From: Hydromonas duriensis
GTDB taxonomy: Bacteria > Pseudomonadota > Gammaproteobacteria > Burkholderiales > Burkholderiaceae
Length of the DNA: 64,000 nucleotides
Direction of reading: 5' to 3'
NCBI RefSeq assembly: GCF_004363775.1
Contig: NZ_SNZE01000002.1
Coordinates: forward strand, 1-64,000
The notes below the pieces were generated by a model that saw nothing but the letters and a program-made list of their open reading frames with translations, did not search any database and was not told the DNA's origin. Within the stretch, counting starts at the first letter, position 1, and each line of letters opens with the position of its first letter. The position numbers and the translations under genes were made by a program. Shown one piece after another: positions 1 through 7,647 of the stretch.

Positions 1-266
1 ACCCAGACTTTGCCTTTGTTGGGGAGGTTGAGGACTTTGGTGAGCGGTCGGACAACAGCAGGGGCTGCAGGGGCTGCTTGTGCCGTGGCTGCCGCGCCTT
101 TGTCATTCGCTTGCGCAACTAGAATCGCTTCATGGCTTGCCGCCGCTTGCGTTTGTCCCGCTACATCCACACTCCCAGCGACCACTTCTTGCGCGTAACT
201 GGGTAATACTCCCGATGAAATTAATAAACACATCGACAAAGACAATCTTATCCTATCTCGGTACAT
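1..266 (-). CDS. Secreted protein, N-terminal part only (runs off the window)
   Basis: This is the first 88 complete codons of an open frame that continues past the left edge. It starts at an ATG preceded by AAGG six bases upstream. The N-terminus is a typical Sec signal peptide: positive residues (RDRIR), a hydrophobic stretch (LSLSMCLLISSGVL) and a plausible AxA-like cleavage site near SYAQE. The following ~50 residues are low-complexity Ala/Gln/Pro, probably a flexible linker, ending in a motif around NLPNKGKVWV. The product is probably periplasmic or outer-membrane. No family can be named from this fragment; the domain that would identify it lies outside the window. Confidence 0.7.
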   Translation of the reverse strand, partial: MYRDRIRLSLSMCLLISSGVLPSYAQEVVAGSVDVAGQTQAAASHEAILVAQANDKGAAATAQAAPAAPAVVRPLTKVLNLPNKGKVW

Positions 267-620
267 TTCAAACCTTATAAATTAAAACTAAAAATATGTG
301 GCTAAAATTTACTATTTATAAATCACAGACAACATAAAAAACACTTTTATCAACTAACGAGTTAAAAACATTGCCTCTCCAAGGCAACAAGGCCTTAAAT
401 AAACTCGCAAAAAAGTGATTGGAAAGCCCTAGGCAGCATCGTTCTAAGTTACCCTTTTAAACGAACCCCCTCTGCAAACCAGCAGCCGCAACAATCGTGG
501 CAATTGGTCGTGGGCAATAAAAAAATATACAGTGCAATTAACAAAGTAAATATTATTGACATTTGGTAAAATAAAGCCGCTATTAAAGCCGCAAAGCACT
601 ACTAAGGACTCGCCTTTCAT

Positions 621-648
621 TTGAAGAGTCTTTAGATAAGGCTACAAT
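621..648 (+). promoter_or_regulatory. Sigma70-type promoter, probably for the LysR gene
   Basis: TTGAAG at 621-626 and TACAAT at 643-648 are separated by 16 bp. Transcription would start near 655 and give a leader of about 165 nt that contains the 669-698 hairpin before the lysR ATG at 821. Confidence 0.5.
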
Positions 649-668
649 AAAAACAAATATTAATCGTC

Positions 669-698
669 AGATTGCCTGCTTGAGCTTGCAGGTTATCT
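669..698 (+). repeat. Leader hairpin upstream of lysR
   Basis: Inverted repeat AGAT-tg-CCTGC / GCAGG-tt-ATCT with an 8-nt loop. It lies between the predicted promoter and the LysR gene. There is no U-tract, so it is not a simple terminator. It could be an operator or an mRNA structure. Confidence 0.4.
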
Positions 699-820
699 AA
701 ACATCCAACAAATATAGAATTTTTGCTTTTTTCATTTAGATAATAATTTTTAATTTTAATTCATTGAGTGAATAACAATTATGAATTAAAATAATTTAAT
801 TTATTCTAAAATGGAATGGT

Positions 821-1711
821 ATGAATTTAAAAAACTTGAATGCGTTTATAGCGCTCGTTCAGTGCAAGAGCTTTACTGCAGCGGCAGATGCGTTATGTGT
901 CACACAACCGACCATTAGTAAACAACTTCGTCAGTTAGAAGATGCTTTAGAGGTGAAACTTTTTATACGCCAAGGCCATCACTTAGAATTAACCCCTGCT
1001 GGGCAAGTTCTATATGAAAAAGGAGAGGAGATTCTGTATAAGACCAAGCAACTTAAGCTTGAGCTTAACGAGTTCAAAAATCACATAACAGGAAAAATCA
1101 AGCTAGGGCTGCCTCCAACAGTGGGAAGCTTTTTCTTTGGGCCGTTATTGGCAAAATTTGGTGTGATGTATCCCGGCATTCAAATTCAGCTTATTGAAGA
1201 TGGTGCAGAAGCATTGACGAAGCAAGTGTTAGATGGTCATGTAGATGTCGCAGTTGCGATGTTACCAACCCACTCCATGCTTAATTTTCATGAGTTTATT
1301 TGTGATGATTTATATTTTATCAGCTTAAAGCCCAGCTCATGGCAGGCTCGCGAAGTGGTTAAACTTGAAGACATCACAGAAGAAGAGTTTGTTTTATTTA
1401 ATGAAAATTTTATGTTGAGTACTCAGCTTGCGTCGGCTTTTAGTCTACGCAAACGACCATTGAAGGTGAATGCACGAAGCTCCAATTGGCAGTTTTTAGT
1501 TGCGCTTGTACAAGCTGGACGTGGTTGTACTGTTTTACCAGATACAATTGCAAAACAACTTGATGACTCAATATTTCACAAAGCATTTTTAGATGAGGAT
1601 GGACAAAAATGGCATTTGGGCTTAATTTGGTCTCAGCAATCGTTTATTAGCAATGCTCTGATGGCATGGTTGGAGTATTGCAAAATACACCTACCCACTT
1701 TATCAAAATAA
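821..1711 (+). CDS. LysR-family transcriptional regulator
   Basis: This is a 296-residue protein of usual LysR length. Residues ~1-60 form the winged helix-turn-helix (FTAAADALCVTQPTISKQL is the recognition region), followed by a linker helix (~60-90) and a periplasmic-binding-protein-like effector domain from ~residue 90 (GKIKLGLPP...) to the end. It should be a cytoplasmic, DNA-binding, effector-dependent activator or repressor. The target is unknown. The only divergent neighbour is the secreted-protein gene more than 550 bp away, and LysR proteins often control their divergent neighbour. The long structured upstream region suggests regulated expression. Family assignment is firm; regulon and ligand are not. 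Confidence 0.9.
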   Translation: MNLKNLNAFIALVQCKSFTAAADALCVTQPTISKQLRQLEDALEVKLFIRQGHHLELTPAGQVLYEKGEEILYKTKQLKLELNEFKNHITGKIKLGLPPTVGSFFFGPLLAKFGVMYPGIQIQLIEDGAEALTKQVLDGHVDVAVAMLPTHSMLNFHEFICDDLYFISLKPSSWQAREVVKLEDITEEEFVLFNENFMLSTQLASAFSLRKRPLKVNARSSNWQFLVALVQAGRGCTVLPDTIAKQLDDSIFHKAFLDEDGQKWHLGLIWSQQSFISNALMAWLEYCKIHLPTLSK

Positions 1712-1723
1712 ACAAACTCAGGC

Positions 1724-1912
1724 TTAAATTGTTTTTTTCATCATGGCATCTACTTTTGCGCGTACATTTTCGACACATTCTTTAAAGTCCAATGGTTGAA
1801 ATGCTGGCGTAGTTTGCTGCGCTCTTTGCTTAAATGCGTCTACTTTGACTCGAATGTCTTGTACGCACTCTTTAAAATCTAAGGGTGTGAAAATTGTTTG
1901 TTTTTGACTCAT
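1724..1912 (-). CDS. Tandem-repeat microprotein (62 aa), function unknown
   Basis: This is a short open frame with a good ribosome-binding site (AAAGGA about 7 nt before the ATG). The protein is almost entirely two copies of a ~23-residue unit built on PLDFKECV-x2-(I/V)R-x-KVDA: copy one at about residues 9-31, copy two at about 40-59, joined by a QQTTPAFQ-type linker. Each unit carries one conserved Cys and looks amphipathic-helical. There is no signal peptide or membrane segment. The duplication is visible in the DNA too (similar CTTTAAA-containing segments about 90 bp apart). It lies convergent to lysR with a 12-bp gap and 162 bp downstream of rng on the same strand. I do not recognise a family. 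Confidence 0.65.
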   Translation of the reverse strand: MSQKQTIFTPLDFKECVQDIRVKVDAFKQRAQQTTPAFQPLDFKECVENVRAKVDAMMKKTI

Positions 1913-1992
1913 GACAGTTCCTTTCGAAAATTAATCCGTTTAACCCCGTTGGAGTTCTGTCACCTCAGCACCTCTTATTTTGTTATGTGTGC

Positions 1993-1998
1993 ATTATA
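1993..1998 (-). promoter_or_regulatory. -10 element upstream of the repeat microprotein
   Basis: A perfect TATAAT on the minus strand lies 81 bp before the microprotein ATG. No convincing -35 is found at the normal distance, so the call rests on the -10 only. It would make the microprotein independent of rng transcription. Confidence 0.35.
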
Positions 1999-2074
1999 TT
2001 GCATTGCAACAAAAAAGGCACGCTCTTCTATTTCGTTTGTATTTTTTTAGCACTTTTGGTACTTTTAGCTGCTT

Positions 2075-3562
2075 TTACATCAAAATAATGTCGTATTGCT
2101 CTTGAAAGAACATATTTTGTGTTTGTAGAGAAATAGGCTTGGCAATTTGACTCGAGACGGCTGCCAAATGAGGTGCAACCTCATCGAGTAGCATGTCAAC
2201 CACATCTGGATGAGCGACCACTCGGAATGCCGTGGCATTGAATTGACAGGCCTCTCGGCGAATTTCGCGCAAGATTTCATAGCATATTGTGCGAGTGGTT
2301 TTTATGACGCCTCGACCAGAACACATCGGACATGGTTCGCACAACAATTGCGCTAGAGATTCTCTGGTGCGTTTACGCGTAACCTCAATTAAACCCAATG
2401 GAGAAAATGGATATACGGCTGTGCGTGTTCGGTCTCGAGCAAATTCTTTTCGCAAAGTGTCCATGACGCTTTCGGCGTGTGTCGGATTACTCATGTCTAT
2501 AAAGTCTAGAATAATCATACCGCCTAGGTTACGCAAGCGCAGTTGGTGCACTATTTCGCGGGCCGCTTCCAGATTGGTTTTGAGAATGGTGTCGGCAAAG
2601 TTTCGCCCTGACACATAAGAACCAGTATTGACATCAATAGTGGTCATGGCTTCCGTGGCTTCAATCACTAAATATCCACCAGACTTTAAGTCAACCCGCA
2701 GTTGCAAGGCGAGATTGATTTCTTCTTCCACTTTATAGGCGTCAAACAATGGTCGTTCAATCGGAGCCAACATGAGTTTGCCCGTCACTGAGGGCGTGTA
2801 TTGTTCAGCGAACTCTTGTAATTCAGCTAAGGTTTGCGCGTCATCGGTGACCACCGATGCGGTATCTGTTGTGACCATGTCCCTTAAAACACGTTGCGCC
2901 AAACTCAAATCTTTATGAATTAAGTAAGGTGCGGGGTGTTTTTGCGCCAGTTGTTGAATATTTTTCCATGCGCAGTTTAAGTAGTTGATGTCGTTTTGCC
3001 ACTCGTCAATCGGTGAGTCGCATGCGGCCGTTCGGATGATGTACCCACCTTGCGCATTGTTCTTATTTGTACCCAATAAATCAATCAAGCGGTTTTTCAA
3101 AGCCCAACGTTCTTCGTCATCTTCCACTTTTTGAGTGACGCCAATGCCCTGTTCTTTGGGTAGGTGCACCAAGAGCCGCCCAGCAATGCTGATTTTAGTT
3201 GAAAGCCGTGCGCCTTTTGTACCGATGGGGTCTTTGATGACTTGCACGAGTACTGTTTGACCATCAAATAAAATGGTTTCAATCGGCGGCAATGTATTCC
3301 CAGTGGAAACCTGACTGGCAGATGGACTGTGCGCGGCAACAACCATGTCCGCCACATGCAAAAACGCGGTACGTTCTAAACCAATTTCGATAAACGCTGA
3401 TTGCATCCCAGGTAAAACACGGACAACTTTACCCAAGTAAATATTGCCAACCAAACCAAGATTGCTTTGTCGCTCAACATAAACTTCTTCTACACGGCCA
3501 TCTTCAAGAATCGCAACGCGGGTTTCAGCACTATTGGTGTTAATAAGAATGTCTTGTTTCAT
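2075..3562 (-). CDS. rng: Ribonuclease G
   Basis: RNase G is a cytoplasmic endoribonuclease of the RNase E/G family that trims 16S rRNA 5' ends and starts mRNA decay. The protein starts MKQDILINTNSAETRVA, matching the family N-terminus. The S1-like RNA-binding region follows (VGNIYLGKVVRVLPGMQSAFIEIG). The DNase I-like catalytic part contains TTIDVNTGSYV and ILDFIDM (metal-binding Asp residues), and the Zn-link motif CEPCPMCSGRG lies near the end. Length from this ATG is 495 residues, usual for Rng and lacking the long RNase E scaffold tail. A GTG 33 bp upstream is in frame but adds residues the family does not have. It follows nrtR on the same strand after 77 bp. Confidence 0.95.
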   Translation of the reverse strand: MKQDILINTNSAETRVAILEDGRVEEVYVERQSNLGLVGNIYLGKVVRVLPGMQSAFIEIGLERTAFLHVADMVVAAHSPSASQVSTGNTLPPIETILFDGQTVLVQVIKDPIGTKGARLSTKISIAGRLLVHLPKEQGIGVTQKVEDDEERWALKNRLIDLLGTNKNNAQGGYIIRTAACDSPIDEWQNDINYLNCAWKNIQQLAQKHPAPYLIHKDLSLAQRVLRDMVTTDTASVVTDDAQTLAELQEFAEQYTPSVTGKLMLAPIERPLFDAYKVEEEINLALQLRVDLKSGGYLVIEATEAMTTIDVNTGSYVSGRNFADTILKTNLEAAREIVHQLRLRNLGGMIILDFIDMSNPTHAESVMDTLRKEFARDRTRTAVYPFSPLGLIEVTRKRTRESLAQLLCEPCPMCSGRGVIKTTRTICYEILREIRREACQFNATAFRVVAHPDVVDMLLDEVAPHLAAVSSQIAKPISLQTQNMFFQEQYDIILM

Positions 3563-3639
3563 GGGCAGCTTTAATATGTTTAATGTGTGAAGCACTTTTA
3601 ACGGCTTGAATATGTTTTGTGAATTGCGTGGCTTTAGTG

Positions 3640-4371
3640 TTATAACGCCCTTGGAAACTCGAAGTTTTCTGCCATATCGCCAACTCGATAAAGTTGAGCA
3701 TCTCGTTTACCACTTCGTTTATAGCATTCGGTGGGTTGTAAAACCCCCGCATCCAGCACTCGGCGACGAAAAGATTTTTTATCTAACTCATGCCCCAAAA
3801 TAACTTCAAAAATACTTTGCAATTCTGTGAGCGTAAATAATTCAGGCATTAACCCAATGGGCAAGGCTGTGTATCGCGTCTTACTTTTTAACCTTGCGAT
3901 GGCCTTTAGCAATAATTGGCTATGGTCAAAAGCCAATTGCAATTGAGTTGCCTCGCCAATATCCAGCCACTGCACTTCTGCTTTTGCACCATTTGCTTGA
4001 TTTATCATGATATCTGAATAATCAATCAATGCAAAATACAAGACCGTCAATGACCAGCCTCTTGGGTCTCGGTGCACATCTCCGACAGTTTGCACCTGCT
4101 CAAGATAGGGTGAGCGTATGCCTGTTTTTTCAAAGAGTTTTCGGTGCGCAGTATCATCCAAGGTCTTGTCCTGATTGACATCGATGAAACCGCCAGGCAA
4201 AGCCCACTGCCCAAAGCTCGGATGTTCGTTGCGCCGAGTGAGTAAAACATGCAGCTTGTGTTGAATAATGGCAAAAATCACCATATCCACACAAGCCAAC
4301 GGGATGTCGTAATCATGAATATTGTATTGACTTAAAAATTCAGCTTCACTTTTTAGCACTTCATTTGTCAT
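3640..4371 (-). CDS. nrtR: NrtR-type regulator (inactive Nudix domain plus winged helix)
   Basis: NrtR proteins bind ADP-ribose through a Nudix domain that has lost hydrolase activity, and repress NAD-salvage genes. Here the Nudix fold occupies residues ~20-150 (DMVIFAIIQHKLHVLLTRR..., WALPGGFID). Its signature is degraded: the RE-x2-EE-x-G core reads RKLFEKTG, so catalytic Glu positions are Lys. This supports a sensor rather than an enzyme. A winged-helix C-terminus (LTELQSIFEVILGHELDKKSFRRR) follows. The ATG was chosen because GGAG lies 6 nt upstream; a TTG 21 bp earlier is less likely. It is downstream of nadV and the Prs-like gene in one operon, a setting known for NrtR. Confidence 0.88.
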   Translation of the reverse strand: MTNEVLKSEAEFLSQYNIHDYDIPLACVDMVIFAIIQHKLHVLLTRRNEHPSFGQWALPGGFIDVNQDKTLDDTAHRKLFEKTGIRSPYLEQVQTVGDVHRDPRGWSLTVLYFALIDYSDIMINQANGAKAEVQWLDIGEATQLQLAFDHSQLLLKAIARLKSKTRYTALPIGLMPELFTLTELQSIFEVILGHELDKKSFRRRVLDAGVLQPTECYKRSGKRDAQLYRVGDMAENFEFPRAL

Positions 4372-4421
4372 TACGACTCCGCATTCAATCAAAGCAAATC
4401 ATGGTTGGTTTGCCTAATCAC

Positions 4422-5912
4422 TTAGACTGACAACAATGTGCGAATCTCGTCTAAACTGACTTCTTTAACCAAGCGACCATTTTCAAAAACAACGTCTAAA
4501 GCACCTTGTTTTTCTTGTTCAGCTGTTTGTTGGTCGTGCAGTTCAAATCCGTTCTGATTCGCTTCGACACGCAGCAAGCCTTTTGCCGATTTTTTAGTGC
4601 CACTGTCCGTGATGGGGTCTTTAAATAGCTCTCGCCCAACACCTTTAACTTGCCCCCATGTGGCTTTCATAGCGAAGCCAAAACTGTCTCGGGTGTTGTA
4701 TTGGTAAGTAAAACTGCCTATGCCAAAAACCAAGTTGCTTGAAGCATAGCCCTTTGCTTTCAGACCTGCCAAAATGGCTTGCGCTCTGGACAAAGTAATT
4801 GAATCGCCATAAATTAAACCCACCCTTTCATGCAATTGTCTAAACCCTTTATCGGTCATTGTGCCGCCAAAGACTTCCCACAAACATTCAACCGCACCTT
4901 TATAAGCAGGACTGCCTTCTGGTGCTTCAGGGTCGCCACAAATAATTTTTACAGGGTCGCCACTGTCGGGACGAAACACTACTTTAGCCAAGCCCAAGGC
5001 ATTGGGTTGACGATTTAAAATCGTCTGTTTGAGCTCTTTAGCAAAAACGGTGAGCACTTGCCAAAAATCCCACGTATCGGAGACGATGCTCACTATGCCT
5101 GACGGGTATAAATCTGTAACCAAACGGCGGAATGTGCTTAACTCATCATCCTGCGTACCCATGCACATGACACTATGCTCGGTTGCGGGGACGGAGACAC
5201 CGACCACACCCGTGGCGTTGTAGTATTGTTCTGCATAATCAATCGCAGAAACGGCATCTGTGCCTATAAAGCTGGTTAAATGCCCCACTGCTGATTGAGT
5301 CGAATCATAAATACCACTCATGCCACGACAACTAAAATCATGGCCTTGCAATGACACAAAATCTAAAGGTGCACCCGTATCTTGCGCGTATTGCGTGAGT
5401 AAACGTTTATACTCGTAGGCAATGCTCGCGGTCGTGCATGACTTCCACAACTCCGCGCTCATCACGGTCTCAATGTAATTGGTCAACCAAAAAAAATCAG
5501 GATGCGTGTTCACAAGCGTGAGCATCGGCACTTTAACATTCACCCGACTGCCCTCAGGCAACGCTTTGATTTTTAAAGGCAAATAGCCCAAATCATGCAA
5601 TGCTGCAATGTGGTCTACAGGCACAGCCCCCTCGCCCAATGAAGCATCCATACGCCGTTTGTAAGCGGCAAGCACTTTATCTTTAGGCTGTTTGAAAAAC
5701 TCATCATTCCAAGTTTCAATTAAAAAATGCTTAATAAACCCCTGTAAACCAAAGAAAACAACCCGACCATCAAAATCGTCAAGCACAGGAGCCAAACGCG
5801 CTGAACGTGGGGTTAAATTTGAGTACACGTATTCTGTACCTTCTGGATACTGGCGGCGATGATCAGCTTTATAAAAATCAATGGCGTGAAGAGGATTGAT
5901 GCGAATACCCAT
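4422..5912 (-). CDS. nadV: Nicotinamide phosphoribosyltransferase (NadV/NAMPT family)
   Basis: NadV joins nicotinamide to PRPP, giving NMN for NAD+ salvage. At 496 residues it matches the eukaryotic NAMPT length. Conserved landmarks are DFYKADHRRQYPEGTEYVYSN at the N-terminus, LQGHDFSCRGMSG then FIGTDA (Asp ~219, contacts nicotinamide in the family), VPATEHSV with the phosphorylatable catalytic His ~246, and FRPDSGDP (phosphoribose contact). The C-terminus VFENGRLVKEVSLDEIR also parallels NAMPT. It starts 9 bp after the Prs-like gene and precedes nrtR, so substrate supply and regulation are co-transcribed. A NadV-like protein paired with a Prs-like protein could instead act on ADP-ribose pyrophosphate (see findings). 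The family is certain; the exact substrate is less so. Confidence 0.92.
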   Translation of the reverse strand: MGIRINPLHAIDFYKADHRRQYPEGTEYVYSNLTPRSARLAPVLDDFDGRVVFFGLQGFIKHFLIETWNDEFFKQPKDKVLAAYKRRMDASLGEGAVPVDHIAALHDLGYLPLKIKALPEGSRVNVKVPMLTLVNTHPDFFWLTNYIETVMSAELWKSCTTASIAYEYKRLLTQYAQDTGAPLDFVSLQGHDFSCRGMSGIYDSTQSAVGHLTSFIGTDAVSAIDYAEQYYNATGVVGVSVPATEHSVMCMGTQDDELSTFRRLVTDLYPSGIVSIVSDTWDFWQVLTVFAKELKQTILNRQPNALGLAKVVFRPDSGDPVKIICGDPEAPEGSPAYKGAVECLWEVFGGTMTDKGFRQLHERVGLIYGDSITLSRAQAILAGLKAKGYASSNLVFGIGSFTYQYNTRDSFGFAMKATWGQVKGVGRELFKDPITDSGTKKSAKGLLRVEANQNGFELHDQQTAEQEKQGALDVVFENGRLVKEVSLDEIRTLLSV

Positions 5913-5921
5913 TTACAGCTC

Positions 5922-6785
5922 CTATTTTTTAAAATTAATATTCTTAAAATTAATAACGGTCAATTTAATTGAAGATTGACTCATGTTATGTGAAAAACTA
6001 TCTGTCGTGTAAATGCGGTCAATCAAGCCTTCAAATACAGATAAACCTTTACTAAAAATACCGTGAGTGACGTATAAAACAATGTGCGCACAGCCGATTT
6101 TACGTAAGGCTTGCGCAATGCCGATAAACGTCATGCCGCCATCACAAATATCATCCGTAATCACCGCCGTTTTACCTGATAAATCATCAGTTAACACGGT
6201 TGTTTCTAAAATTTTCCCACTCACGGGGTCTCGCTTTTTTTCACAAAAAACAATTTGCTTTAAGTCAAATGCTCTAGCAATCGCCTCGCTGCGTGGTTTT
6301 GCCCCTTTATCTGGACAAATTAAAACGGTATTTGTATCTTGTAAAACGTCGACCAATTCAGGGCTATTACCAATTATTTGCCAAGACTCAATGTTAATTG
6401 CATCCAGTAACTGGCTACCAACACTGCTGTGACAATCCCAGACCGTTACACTTTTTTTGGGGCGAAGTCGCAACATTTCCGCCATTAATTGCATTGAAAA
6501 AGCCTGCCCTACCGCGCACACTCTATCCTGTCTGGCGTATGGTAAATAAGGAATTTCAAGGTTGATGGCAATGTCTGGATTGTGCTGAAATAAAGCATTT
6601 TCAAGCAAGAGATAGTCCATCAAATCATTTGATGAGCGAATATTCGCTTGAATATTCACAGTTTGAATGGGCTGTTCGGGCAAAAGCCCAATTTGTACAT
6701 GACGCTCACCGCCCGAAAATTCTGAATACTGAACGTCTAAAATGCGGTTATTTTCAGACCATGACACTTTTATGCTTGAGTTCAT
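5922..6785 (-). CDS. Divergent ribose-phosphate pyrophosphokinase-like protein
   Basis: This is a 287-residue Prs homologue, shorter than the usual ~315. Canonical Prs makes PRPP from ribose 5-phosphate and ATP. Visible motifs are the ATP-contact YARQDR (85-88 core), a flexible-loop-like KKRD (183-186) and the phosphoribose-binding loop VITDDICDGGMTF (208-220), where ordinary Prs has a DDxxDTxGT-type loop. The T-A/G-G-T portion is therefore altered to DGGMT. It is first in the operon with nadV and nrtR, so it probably supplies NadV with its pyrophosphorylated co-substrate. It is unlikely to be the cell's main Prs. It may prefer ADP-ribose over ribose 5-phosphate; sequence alone does not settle this. 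Confidence 0.8.
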   Translation of the reverse strand: MNSSIKVSWSENNRILDVQYSEFSGGERHVQIGLLPEQPIQTVNIQANIRSSNDLMDYLLLENALFQHNPDIAINLEIPYLPYARQDRVCAVGQAFSMQLMAEMLRLRPKKSVTVWDCHSSVGSQLLDAINIESWQIIGNSPELVDVLQDTNTVLICPDKGAKPRSEAIARAFDLKQIVFCEKKRDPVSGKILETTVLTDDLSGKTAVITDDICDGGMTFIGIAQALRKIGCAHIVLYVTHGIFSKGLSVFEGLIDRIYTTDSFSHNMSQSSIKLTVINFKNINFKK

Positions 6786-6816
6786 ATCATTTCAACTTTT
6801 GCTGTTAATTATTGGA

Positions 6817-6834
6817 ATGTCGATATATTGGCAT
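6817..6834. promoter_or_regulatory. Candidate NrtR operator
   Basis: ATGTCGATATATTGGCAT is an imperfect 18-bp palindrome: 14 of 18 positions match its reverse complement, with a GATATAT-like core. It lies 32 bp upstream of the Prs-like start codon, just downstream of a minus-strand TTGACT. An operator here would overlap the -10 region, fitting repression. I have not matched it to a curated NrtR motif. Confidence 0.45.
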
Positions 6835-6848
6835 AAAGCCACTATATA

Positions 6849-6854
6849 AGTCAA
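6849..6854 (-). promoter_or_regulatory. -35 element of the prs-like/nadV/nrtR operon
   Basis: TTGACT on the minus strand (AGTCAA as written on the plus strand). A -10 at 18 bp would be CAATAT, inside the candidate operator; it is a weak match, so the promoter is tentative. Confidence 0.35.
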
Positions 6855-6992
6855 GATTAAAATTTAAAAACTTTTCTGATGCATTGCAGACTAAACAACA
6901 AGGTCTTATTTAGTTTTAACAAAACACCAAGAATCTCAAGCCCCGCAAAAACAAACGCAAGCATATACCTCGTACACGCTGGCACTTTATTT

Positions 6993-7001
6993 TGCTAAAA
7001 T
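6993..7001 (+). promoter_or_regulatory. Extended -10 promoter for the DsbA-like isomerase gene
   Basis: TGCTAAAAT is an extended -10 (TG-n-TAAAAT). No -35 is needed for this class, and none is obvious. Transcription would start about 30 bp before the ATG at 7038. Confidence 0.45.
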
Positions 7002-7037
7002 GCCGCCTCGCATATTGAATATGAACAAAGGTTATAC

Positions 7038-7640
7038 ATGGCAAGCGCACTCAATTTTTATTTTGATTTTTCGTCACCTTATGGTTATTTTGCCAGCACA
7101 CGCATCAATGAATTGGCACAAAAATATGGTCGTCGCGTCGACTGGCACCCATTTGCGGGGGCTCCTCTTAAACCATTAAACAGCGGAACCTCTTTAGTAC
7201 ATAACCCTGCCAAAAAAGCCTACACCGAGAGAGACTACGTGCGAACGGCCGCTTTTCATGCCATTCCATTTAAACTGCCCACTTTATTTCCCCTTGATAC
7301 ACGTTACGCCTCGCGTGCGACCATGTGGGTAGAAAGCACACAAGGCGAGGACAAAGGCATTGAATTTGCCCAAGCCATTTTTAAAGCCTATTATGTGAAT
7401 GACCTGAATATTGGCGACCCAGCCGTCATCGTCACCATTGGCGAATCCATCGGATTAAACACTGAACAACTGACAGCTGGCATGCATAACTCATTTACCA
7501 AAGAACAGTTGCGTGCTGAAATTGATTTGGCCTCGGCCAAAGGCGTCTTTGGTTCACCTTTTGTTTTACTTGATGGTGAGCCCTTTTGGGGATTCGACCG
7601 CTTCGACCAACTCGAAGCTGCATTAAAAGCCAAAGCATAA
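7038..7640 (+). CDS. 2-hydroxychromene-2-carboxylate isomerase family protein (DsbA-like)
   Basis: This is a 200-residue member of the kappa-class GST/DsbA-fold family. It starts MASALNFYFDFSSPYGYFAS, the signature N-terminus in which the first Ser (SSPYGY) takes the place of the thioredoxin Cys. The central helical insertion follows (residues ~35-150), and the thioredoxin-fold end contains KGVFGSPFVLLDGEPFWGFDRF with the cis-Pro. Known members isomerise chromene carboxylates in a glutathione-dependent manner during naphthalene breakdown, but most genomic copies have unknown substrates. Here it sits 7 bp before nth, with no aromatic-degradation genes nearby. AAAGG precedes the ATG. Confidence 0.88.
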   Translation: MASALNFYFDFSSPYGYFASTRINELAQKYGRRVDWHPFAGAPLKPLNSGTSLVHNPAKKAYTERDYVRTAAFHAIPFKLPTLFPLDTRYASRATMWVESTQGEDKGIEFAQAIFKAYYVNDLNIGDPAVIVTIGESIGLNTEQLTAGMHNSFTKEQLRAEIDLASAKGVFGSPFVLLDGEPFWGFDRFDQLEAALKAKA

Positions 7641-7647
7641 ACCGTCT

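Larger units (their letters stand above)
267..820. other. 554-bp AT-rich intergenic region with several hairpins
   Basis: This gap separates the leftward secreted-protein gene from the rightward LysR gene. It holds no convincing open frame. It contains three inverted repeats: TTGCCT/AGGCAA around 370-386, AAGGACTC/GAGTCTTT around 604-634 (8-bp arms, inner TTCA/TGAA) and AGAT..CCTGC/GCAGG..ATCT at 669-698. A sigma70-like promoter (621-648) overlaps the second. The structure could belong to the lysR leader, or to a small RNA I do not recognise. Confidence 0.5.

Noticed and set aside
400-530. Possible 6S RNA on the minus strand (GGGTTC..AAGGGTAAC-like stretch)
   Set aside because: Only a short similarity to the 3' half of 6S RNA; no matching 5' closing arm or central bubble could be drawn.
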